A DNA stretch of 64,000 bases, from the NCBI RefSeq assembly GCF_027270315.1, contig NZ_CP114413.1, positions 6,510,001 to 6,574,000 on the forward strand, written 5' to 3'. Shown here piece after piece: positions 23,728-31,100 of this stretch (positions within the stretch are counted from its first letter, which is position 1; the number at the start of each line of letters is the position of its first letter). The position numbers and the translations under genes are program-made. Source of the stretch: Streptomyces cinnabarinus. GTDB taxonomy: Bacteria; Actinomycetota; Actinomycetes; Streptomycetales; Streptomycetaceae. Below the pieces are notes generated by a model, which saw nothing but the letters and a program-made list of their open reading frames with translations, had not been told where the DNA came from and made no database searches.

Positions 23728-24437
23728 CCGGAGTCCCGGCATCCGCCGCGGGCGGCTCCCCCAAGGCGACACCCGCGGCGGCGGTCTCCGGCGAACCGGG
23801 GGGCGCGAAGTCGGCCCGGGGCGGGAAGATCGCGGCGGCGGCCGTCAACCAGGCCAGCGTCTGGAACATCGCCAACCTGCTGACCATGCTCCGGCTGCTG
23901 CTGGTGCCCGCGTTCGTCGCGCTGATGCTGGCCGACGGCGGCTATGACCCGGCGTGGCGCTCGTTCGCCTGGGCGGCCTTCGCCATCGCCATGATCACCG
24001 ACCTGTTCGACGGTCATCTGGCCCGGACCTACAACCTGGTCACCGACTTCGGGAAGATCGCCGACCCCATCGCCGACAAGGCGATCATGGGGGCGGCGCT
24101 GATCTGTCTGTCCGCGCTCGGCGATCTGCCGTGGTGGGTGACCGCGGTGATCCTCGGCCGGGAACTCGGGATCACCCTGCTGCGTTTTCTCGTCATCCGG
24201 TACGGCGTCATCCCCGCGAGCCGTGGCGGCAAGCTCAAGACGCTCACCCAGGGCGTGGCCGTCGGCATGTACATCCTGGCGCTGACGGGGTGGCTGGCCA
24301 CTCTTCGGTTCTGGGTGATGGGTGCGGCGGTGGTCCTGACCGTGGTGACCGGGCTCGACTATGTAAGACAGGCCATTGTGCTGCGCAGACAGGGAATCGC
24401 CGAGCGCAAGGCCGCGTTGGAGGAGACGGAAGCGTGA
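23724..24437 (+). CDS. pgsA: CDP-diacylglycerol--glycerol-3-phosphate phosphatidyltransferase
   Basis: 237 residues. The CDP-alcohol phosphatidyltransferase signature D-x2-DG-x2-AR-x8-G-x3-D-x3-D is complete, in DLFDGHLARTYN and GKIADPIADK. A charged Ala/Gly-rich N-terminal extension of about 40 residues precedes the membrane helices. It makes phosphatidylglycerol phosphate in the membrane. The start ATG overlaps the rimO stop by four bases, and the stop overlaps the cinA GTG, so rimO-pgsA-cinA form a translationally coupled operon. The segment LNTMLRLLLVPAFVAL-type first helix supports the family. Confidence 0.94.
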   Translation: MTGVPASAAGGSPKATPAAAVSGEPGGAKSARGGKIAAAAVNQASVWNIANLLTMLRLLLVPAFVALMLADGGYDPAWRSFAWAAFAIAMITDLFDGHLARTYNLVTDFGKIADPIADKAIMGAALICLSALGDLPWWVTAVILGRELGITLLRFLVIRYGVIPASRGGKLKTLTQGVAVGMYILALTGWLATLRFWVMGAAVVLTVVTGLDYVRQAIVLRRQGIAERKAALEETEA

Positions 24438-24979
24438 GTTCCCCGGCCGCCGACGTGGTGCGACTACTGACAGTGAGGGGCGAGACCCTCGCCGTCGCTG
24501 AATCGCTCACCGGTGGTCTTGTTGCGGCGGAGATCACAGGGGTTCCCGGGGCGTCCAAGGCCTTCCGGGGTTCGGTGACCGCCTACGCCACGGAACTGAA
24601 GGCGCAACTGCTCGGCGTCGACGCCGCCCTGCTGGAGCGGCAGGGAGCGGTGGATCCGCAGGTCGCGGCCCAGATGGCGGCCGGCGTGCGGAAGGCTCTC
24701 GGGGCCGACTGGGGCGTCGCGACCACCGGTGTCGCCGGTCCTGACGAGCAGGACGGACAGCCCGTAGGCACAGTTTTCGTGGCCGTGGAAGGGCCCTGTG
24801 AGCCCGATTTCGGGACCGTCGGCGGCGGGAAAGTGTCCTCGCTGCGGTTGAACGGCGACCGGGCGGAAATTCGTATGGAGAGTGTACGGAGCGTACTCGC
24901 GTTGCTCCTTCAGCAGCTTGCGAGCGAACAGACCGAGAATGAGCGGGCACAGGATACGGAACAGAACGGGGGGTTTTGA
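24434..24979 (+). CDS. cinA: CinA C-terminal domain protein (NMN amidohydrolase family)
   Basis: 181 residues, only the C-terminal PncC-type domain of CinA. The motifs AESLTGGLVAAEITGVPGAS and GVATTGVAGPDEQDGQPVGTV are diagnostic for nicotinamide mononucleotide deamidase. The usual N-terminal MoCF-like half is absent, as is common in actinobacteria. The start GTG overlaps the pgsA stop (GTGA), so translation is coupled. The last 30 residues (EQTENERAQDTEQNGGF) are a charged tail. A pyridine-nucleotide salvage role is inferred from the family. Confidence 0.9.
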   Translation: MSSPAADVVRLLTVRGETLAVAESLTGGLVAAEITGVPGASKAFRGSVTAYATELKAQLLGVDAALLERQGAVDPQVAAQMAAGVRKALGADWGVATTGVAGPDEQDGQPVGTVFVAVEGPCEPDFGTVGGGKVSSLRLNGDRAEIRMESVRSVLALLLQQLASEQTENERAQDTEQNGGF

Positions 24980-25092
24980 TGTTTGCAGCCCTGAGTGAAC
25001 ACGACATCGCTCCCCGCACGGCCGCAGCGCGAGGCGGTACGGTGGGGCGTGAAGGATGCGGCTACGCGGTCCGAGGAGGGAGCCACCGATGA
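24979..25092 (+). CDS. Possible 37-residue bridging ORF between cinA and clgR
   Basis: ATG 24979 overlaps the cinA stop as TGATG. The frame ends at a TGA that overlaps the start codon of the next gene as ATGA. The peptide begins MFAALSEHDIAPRT and is Arg/Gly-rich later. A G-rich tract lies just upstream. The overlaps at both ends could couple translation of cinA to the regulator, but a real product is unproven and chance is possible in GC-rich DNA. A SD-like GAGGAGGG for clgR lies inside it. Confidence 0.3.
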   Translation: MFAALSEHDIAPRTAAARGGTVGREGCGYAVRGGSHR

Positions 25093-25469
25093 TTCTGCTC
25101 CGTCGCCTGCTGGGTGACGTGCTGCGTCGGCAGCGCCAGCGCCAGGGCCGTACTCTGCGCGAAGTCTCCTCGTCCGCCCGAGTATCGCTCGGCTATCTCT
25201 CCGAGGTGGAGCGGGGGCAGAAGGAGGCTTCCTCCGAGCTGCTCTCCGCCATCTGCGACGCGCTGGACGTACGGATGTCCGAGCTCATGCGGGAAGTGAG
25301 CGACGAGCTCGCCCTCGCCGAGCTGGCCCAGTCTGCAGCGGCCACCCCCAGTGAGCCCGTGCCCACGTCGGTCCGGCCGATGCTGGGTTCCGTTTCGGTG
25401 ACCGGTGTGCCACCGGAACGGGTGACGATCAAGGCGCCCGCGGAAGCTGTGGACGTGGTCGCCGCGTGA
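25089..25469 (+). CDS. clgR: ClgR-type Xre family transcriptional activator
   Basis: 126 residues. An Xre/Cro helix-turn-helix fills about residues 5-70 (LRRQRQRQGRTLREVSSSARVSLGYLSEVERGQKEASSELLSAICDALDV region). The C-terminus ends in Ala-Ala (VDVVAA). In actinobacteria, the gene next to pgsA/cinA/ftsK is ClgR, which activates clp and lon protease genes and is itself degraded by ClpP through terminal alanines. The location and the AA tail both fit. Start ATG 25089 has GAGGAGGG upstream, a strong ribosome site. A paralogue such as PopR cannot be excluded by sequence alone. Confidence 0.8.
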   Translation: MILLRRLLGDVLRRQRQRQGRTLREVSSSARVSLGYLSEVERGQKEASSELLSAICDALDVRMSELMREVSDELALAELAQSAAATPSEPVPTSVRPMLGSVSVTGVPPERVTIKAPAEAVDVVAA

Positions 25470-25518
25470 GTCCCACGCGCGTGGGCGCATGAGCTGATCA
25501 TGCGCTGAGGACGTGTAC

Positions 25519-25573
25519 GAAGCCCCGGCCGGGGCTTCTCCAGCAGGACTGGAGAGGCGACGGCCGGGGCTTT
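25519..25573 (+). terminator. Terminator after clgR
   Basis: A perfect 20-bp palindrome GAAGCCCCGGCCGGGGCTTC (25519-25538) is followed by a second CGGCCGGGGCTTT (25561-25573). The second copy can pair with the first left arm to form an alternative longer hairpin ending in TTT. Two mutually exclusive folds therefore exist. The most likely function is termination of the rimO-pgsA-cinA-clgR transcript. Confidence 0.75.
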
Positions 25574-25625
25574 CGTGCATCGTGGAGGGCGTGGCACTCG
25601 GGGCACCACCGATCGGAGCACCTCG

Positions 25626-26096
25626 ATGTACGTCGTGAAGAGCCCGTTGTCCGACGCCGACCTGAAGACCGTCGCCGAGGCCCTGCAGGGCGCCCTCGTC
25701 GATCTCGTGGACCTCGCCCTGGTGGCGAAGCAGATCCACTGGAACGTGGTCGGGCCGCGGTTCCGCAGCGTGCATCTCCAGCTCGACGAGGTGGTGGACA
25801 TCGCGCGGCTGCACTCCGACACCGTCGCCGAACGGGCCTCGGCCCTGGGCGTCCCGCCCGACGGACGTGCCGCGACGGTGGCCACGGGAAGTGGCATCGG
25901 GGCCGTGTCCGACGGCTGGGTCAAGGACGTGGACGCCGTGGGCACGCTGGTCGAGGCCCTCGGCGCGGTGATCGCCCGGATGCGGGAGCGGGTCACGGCG
26001 ACCGCCGAGGCGGACCCGGTCAGCCAGGACATCTTCATCACGATCACGGCGGATCTGGAGAAGCACCACTGGATGTTCCAGGCGGAGAACGGCTGA
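25626..26096 (+). CDS. dps: Dps-family ferritin-like DNA protection protein
   Basis: 156 residues, with the Dps/ferritin four-helix fold. The inter-subunit ferroxidase motif is visible as IHWNVVGPRFRSVHLQLDEVV followed by HSDTVAERA, with the conserved His, His and Asp residues. The C-terminus ends HHWMFQAENG, with no long basic tail. The family stores iron and compacts or shields DNA in stationary phase and stress. In S. coelicolor three Dps paralogues exist; by position this one would be DpsB, from memory. Start ATG 25626 has GGAG about 8 bases upstream. Confidence 0.9.
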   Translation: MYVVKSPLSDADLKTVAEALQGALVDLVDLALVAKQIHWNVVGPRFRSVHLQLDEVVDIARLHSDTVAERASALGVPPDGRAATVATGSGIGAVSDGWVKDVDAVGTLVEALGAVIARMRERVTATAEADPVSQDIFITITADLEKHHWMFQAENG

Positions 26097-26187
26097 GGAG
26101 CGTCGTCCTGGGTGCTTCCGTGTGCCGCCGGTGCGCCCTCCCTCCGGGTGAGGGCGGCGGTCTAGCGTCGGGCTGGAGGTGGCGGTC

Positions 26188-26463
26188 ATGGCGGGGATAG
26201 CGCGCTGGGGGGCGGCGCTCGGGCTCGGGGTGCTGTGGTGGTGGGCCGTGCTGCGGCTCGCCATGGCGCCGGACGCCGGGGTGCTGGAGGGCGCTGTGGC
26301 CGCCGGGGGATGGGGGCTGAGCCTGCTGCCGGTGCACTGTGTGCCGAAGGCGCGGGCCGTGGGCGCCGTCGCCACGGGGCGGTGGGTCCGGGCGTGGCGG
26401 GCGGCCCCTGTCACCACGGCATCGCCACACCCCCGTTCGGACGCAGGATCTGGCCGGTCGTGA
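26188..26463 (+). CDS. Small hypothetical protein with two hydrophobic segments
   Basis: 91 residues from ATG 26188, with GGAGG 9 bases upstream. Two hydrophobic stretches (GALGLGVLWWWAVLRLAM-like and AVAAGGWGLSLLPV) suggest a small membrane protein. The last 30 residues are Arg/Ser-rich and overlap the 3' end of the convergent SDR gene by 53 bases. I do not recognise a family. Confidence 0.5.
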   Translation: MAGIARWGAALGLGVLWWWAVLRLAMAPDAGVLEGAVAAGGWGLSLLPVHCVPKARAVGAVATGRWVRAWRAAPVTTASPHPRSDAGSGRS

Positions 26464-27175
26464 ACGCCGAGGCGTCCGAGGCCAGATAGAGCACCGCGTG
26501 GGCGACGTCCTCCGGTGCGCCGACGCGGCCCAGGGGCGCCATCCGCGTCATGAGCGCCTCGGTGTGCGCCTGTGCTTCGTCGTCGTGGCGGTCCGTCATG
26601 GGGGTACGGATCCAGCCCGGTGCCACGGCGTTCACCCGGATGCCGTGCCGGCCCACCTCCGTCGCCAGTGTCTTCGTCAGCTGCACCACGGCCGCCTTGG
26701 CGGCGCCGTAGCACAGGAGGCCGGGGCCGCCGGTGTCCACGGCGCCCGAGGCCATGGTGATGATGCTGCCGCGCACCTGACCGGCGAGCATCAGACGGGC
26801 CGCCTCCTGGCAGGCGTGCAGGACGCCCTTGAAGTTGATGTTCACGACCCGGTCGAGGTCCTCGTCCGTGGTCTCCAGGACCGGGCTGCTGTGCATGATC
26901 CCGGCGATCGCGGCCATCACGTCCAGGCGTCCGCAGGACTCCACCGCCTGGTGGAGCTGGGCGCGGTCCGTGACGTCCAAGGGGTGAGTGTGGGCGATGC
27001 CGCCGCGGTCCTTGATCAGGGTCGCCGTCTCGTGCAGGCCCTGCGGGTCGCGGTCCGCGCAGTGCACGGTGGCGCCGGCCTCCGCGAGCAGGACGGCCGA
27101 GGCCCGGCCGATCCCGCTCGCGGCGCCGGTGACGAAGGCGGTGCGTCCGGTGAGGTCGTACACGGTGACGGCCAT
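26411..27175 (-). CDS. Short-chain dehydrogenase/reductase
   Basis: 254 residues from ATG 27175. The Rossmann motif TGAASGIG lies near residue 16. An acidic residue after the second strand (CADRD) favours NAD(H). The catalytic set is Ser in TMASGAV and YGAAK (Tyr and Lys). The usual NNAG structural motif is changed to AIAG. The C-terminal GWIRTPM and ATGQILRPNGG-type ending (FTTGQILRPNGG) are typical of classical SDRs. The substrate is unknown. TACCGT ends 6 bases before the ATG, consistent with a leaderless transcript; a longer start at 27211 has no better support. Confidence 0.85.
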   Translation of the reverse strand: MAVTVYDLTGRTAFVTGAASGIGRASAVLLAEAGATVHCADRDPQGLHETATLIKDRGGIAHTHPLDVTDRAQLHQAVESCGRLDVMAAIAGIMHSSPVLETTDEDLDRVVNINFKGVLHACQEAARLMLAGQVRGSIITMASGAVDTGGPGLLCYGAAKAAVVQLTKTLATEVGRHGIRVNAVAPGWIRTPMTDRHDDEAQAHTEALMTRMAPLGRVGAPEDVAHAVLYLASDASAFTTGQILRPNGGVAMPW

Positions 27176-27234
27176 GAGGTGACGGTACGAGGGTTTCTGA
27201 CGGGTCGTCAATTAGTCGTGCGGGGCGTCCAGCT

Positions 27235-28050
27235 CTACGGCGAGGGGCGGCCCGGTGCGGGGGACGGGCCGGTCTGGCAGCTCGGGCACCAGTAGGTGGG
27301 GCGTTCGCGGGAGCCGTCGCCCTGGTTGGCGGAGCGGACCGGGGTGTGGCAGCGCAGACAGGGGCGGGGCGCGCGGCCGTAGACGAAGAGGTCCTGGCCG
27401 CGGCGGCCGGTCGTGCTGCGGACCGGGCGTTCCCGGTTGGCTTCCAGAAGTCGCTGGGCGAGCCTGGGGAGTTCGGTCGCGCGGTCGGGCGGGAGGGCGC
27501 CGATCGGGAGCCAGGGGGTGGCGCCGAGCAGGAAGCAGAGCTCGCTCTTGTAGATGTTGCCGATGCCGGCGAGGTTGCGCTGGTCGAGGAGGGCCTCGCC
27601 GAGGGGGCGGGCGGGGTCCGCGAGGAGGTTGGCCAGCGCCAGGTCGGGGTTCCAGTCCGGGCCCAGGAGGTCGGGGCCCAAGTGACCGACGGCTCGGGAC
27701 TCGTGGGTGGTGCGCAGGAGTTCGAGGACCGGGAGGCGGTAGCCGACGGCCGTGCGGTCCGTGGTCGCGAGGATCGCGCGGATCTGGTGGGCGGGGCCGC
27801 CGGACCAGCGCTGCCGGTCGGCGTACACCTTCCAGGAGCCGTCCATCCCGAGATGCGAGTGCACGGTCAGGCCGCCCTCGATCCGGGTGAGGAGGTGCTT
27901 GCCGCGCGGGGTGACGTCCAGGACGGTGCGTCCGGCGAGGTCGATCGTGGCGAACTTGGGGACCCGGAAGTCGGTGCGGGTCAGCGCCTGGCCCGCGAGG
28001 GCTGTGTGCAGGCGCCTCGCGGCCTGCCAGACCGTGTCTCCTTCGGGCAT
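27235..28050 (-). CDS. nei: Endonuclease VIII-like DNA glycosylase (Nei/Fpg family)
   Basis: 271 residues. The N-terminus MPEGDTVWQAARRL carries Pro1 after Met removal and Glu2, the catalytic pair of the Fpg/Nei family. The helix-two-turn-helix segment LDQRNLAGIGNIYKSE (around residue 150) and a C-terminal zinc finger (CLRCHTPV ... YWCPSCQ) complete the fold. The EGDTV opening is typical of Nei2-type enzymes that remove oxidised pyrimidines. It lies 71 bases downstream of lhr in the same direction. The same lhr-nei pairing exists in mycobacteria, suggesting joint work in DNA repair. Confidence 0.93.
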   Translation of the reverse strand: MPEGDTVWQAARRLHTALAGQALTRTDFRVPKFATIDLAGRTVLDVTPRGKHLLTRIEGGLTVHSHLGMDGSWKVYADRQRWSGGPAHQIRAILATTDRTAVGYRLPVLELLRTTHESRAVGHLGPDLLGPDWNPDLALANLLADPARPLGEALLDQRNLAGIGNIYKSELCFLLGATPWLPIGALPPDRATELPRLAQRLLEANRERPVRSTTGRRGQDLFVYGRAPRPCLRCHTPVRSANQGDGSRERPTYWCPSCQTGPSPAPGRPSP

Positions 28051-28121
28051 GGGTCAAGGGTGGCATGGCCGCCTCGGCGGACTGGGGCAGGCCTGAAGGC
28101 GCGGGCCTCGGGGGTGCCGGA

Positions 28122-31100
28122 TCAGGCGCGCAGGCGCAGGCCGCGGGGCGTGGCGATGAAGCCCGCTCCTTCCAGGAGGGTGCCGAAGGGGGACGTCAGG
28201 GCCGAGGCGCCGTTGACGCGCTCGACGGTGACCGTGCCGAGCGAGCCCGCGCGGGCGGCGGCGGCCAGGGCGTCGGCCGCCGCGTGAAGGCGGGGGTCGT
28301 CCATGGGGGAGTCGTCGGGGGCGCCGCCGGGCCAGGCCAGCAGGGTCTTGCCGCCGCGCTCCATGTAGAGCGTCAGCTCGCCGTCCACCAGCACCACCAG
28401 CGAGCCCGCCTTGCGGCCCGGCTTGTGCCCGGCGCCGGTCGGGGGCTCGGGCCAGGAAAGGGCGGCGCCGTAGGCGTTCGCGGGGTCGGCGGCGGCGAGG
28501 ACCACGGCTCGGGCATCGGGGGTGGGGCGGTTGCGGCGGCCGGGGTGTCGGGCGGGGGGTGGTGGCGGGAAATCGCGGGGGGAGACGTATTCGTCGGGGC
28601 GGGTGGGGGTGTGGGGGGCGCCTTTGTCGACGCCGTCGTCGAAGGTGGGGTTCGCGAAGGCGTGGTCTGTGAAGGGGGCGGGAGGGAAGGACTCGGGCGG
28701 GAAGTCGCCGGTTGTGAAGTCACCGGTGGGGAAATCGCCCGTCGGTAGGGACCGGGCCGGGAAGTCGCCCGTCGGGAAGGCTTGGGGCGGGAAGTCGTTG
28801 GACGGGAACTCCGATGGCGGCAGGGACTCGCCGCGGTCGCGGGCGTTCGCCACCGCGCGGAGGCGGTCCACGGCGCCGTCCATCGCGAACTGCGCGGCGC
28901 CCAGGCCCTCCACCACATAGCCGCGCCGTGCCTGACCGCTCTCCTCGAACACGGACAGGATGCGGTATGTCGCCGAGAAGCCGCCCTCGACGCCTTCCGC
29001 GGACACCGCGCCCCGGGTCACCACGCCGTGCCGGTCGAGGAGGGTGCGGGCCAGGGCGTGGGCGCGGACGGTGGGGTCGGGTTCGTGGGCCGGGAGCAGG
29101 GACCAGCGCCCGGCGACGGTCGGCGGGCCCGAGCGGGAGGCGGGGCGGGCGGCGGCGGTGAGCGATCCGTAGCGCCCGCGCGGGACGGTGCGCTTGGCTC
29201 GGTGGGCCGTGGATCCCGCGGTGCGGCCGGAGCCCAGCAGGGAGCGCATCGGGGCCAGTGTGTCGTTCGTCAGACGGCCCGACCAGGCCAGCTCCCAGAG
29301 GGCGTCGGCGAGTTGGGGGTCGGTGGCCTCGGGGTGGGTGGTGGCGCGGACCTGGTCGGCGATCTGCCGGAAGAACAGACCGTAGCCGCCGGAAAGGGTG
29401 TCCAGCACCGACTGGTGGAGTGCGGTCGGCTCCAGGGGGTGGGGCGCGGGGAGCAACAGGGGGGCCGCGTCCGCCATGTACAGGGACACCCAGCCGTCCT
29501 TGCCGGGCAGGGCGCCGGCCCCGGCCCACACCACCTCTCCGGCGGAGGTCAGTTCGTCGAGCATCGCGGGTGTGTAGTTCTGGACGCGGGACGGCAGGAC
29601 GAGCTTCTCCAGCGCGGAGGCGGGCACCGACGCGCCCTGCAACTGCTCGATGGCGCGCACCAGTCCGTCGATGCCGCGCAGTCCGTGTCCCTTGCCGATG
29701 TGCTGCCACTGGGGCAGGAACTGAGCGAGCGCGGCCGGAGGCACCGGCTCCAGCTCGTGCCGCAGCGCGGCGAGGGAGCGCCGGCGCAGTCGCCGCAGGA
29801 CCGCCGCGTCGCACCACTCCTGACCGATCCCGGCCGGATGGAACTCGCCCTGGACGACCCTGCCCGCTGCCGCGAGCCGTTGCAGGGCACCCTCGGTGAC
29901 CGCCACGCCCAGACCGAAGCGGGCCGCCGCGGTGACCGAGGTGAAGGGGCCGTGGGTGCGGGCGTAGCGCGCGAGGAGGTCGCCCAGCGGGTCCTTCACC
30001 GGTTCCGTGAATGCCTCCGGGACGCCGACCGGCAGTGCGGTGCCGAGGGCGTCGCGCAGTCGGCCCGCGTCCTCGATCGCCGCCCAGTGGTCGGTGCCGG
30101 CGACACGGACCTTGATGGCGCGGCGGGCTCCGGCCAGTTCCCGCGGCCAGTGTGGCTCCGCGCCCCGCTCGGTCAGCTCGGCGTCCGTCAGCGGGCCGAG
30201 CAGCCGCAGCAGGTCCGCGACGCCTTCGACGTCCTTGACGCGCCGGTCCTCGGTGAGCCACTGGAGCTCCCGCTCCAGCTCGGTCAGCACCTCGGCGTCG
30301 AGCAGCTCGCGCAGCTCCGCCTGGCCGAGCAGCTCGGCCAGCAGCCGTGAGTCGAGGGAGAGGGCGGCGGCCCGGCGCTCGGCGAGCGGGGAGTCGCCCT
30401 CGTACAGGAACTGGGCGACGTACCCGAACAGCAGGGAGCGGGCGAACGGGGAGGGCTCGGGGGTGGTGACCTCGACCAGGCGCACCTTGCGGGACTCCAG
30501 GTCGCCCATCAGCTCGGTGAGGCCGGGGACGTCGAAGACGTCCTGGAGGCATTCGCGGACCGCCTCCAGGACGATCGGGAACGAGCCGAACTCGCTGGCC
30601 ACCTGGAGCAGCTGGGCCGCGCGCTGGCGCTGCTGCCACAGCGGGGTGCGCTTGCCGGGGTTGCGGCGCGGCAGGAGGAGGGCGCGCGCCGCGCACTCGC
30701 GGAAGCGGGAGGCGAACAGGGCCGAGCCGCCGACCTGGTCGGTGACGATCTGGTCGACGTCGCCCTTGTCGAAGACGACATCCGAGGCGCCTACGGGGGC
30801 CTGGTCGGCGTCGAACTCGGTGCCGGCCTTCTTCGGCTCCTGGTCGAGCAGGTCCAGGCCCATCAGGTCGGCGTCCGGCAGGCGCAGCACGATGCCGTCG
30901 TCCGCGTGCATCACCTGCGCGTCCATGCCGTACCGCTCGGAGAGCTTCGCGCCGAGCGCGAGGGCCCAGGGGGCGTGCACCTGGGCGCCGAAGGGGGAGT
31001 GCACGACGACCCGCCAGTCGCCCAGCTCGTCGCGGAAGCGCTCGACGACGATGGTCCGGTCGTCAGGGATGTGACCGCAGGCCTCGCGCTGTTCGTCCAG

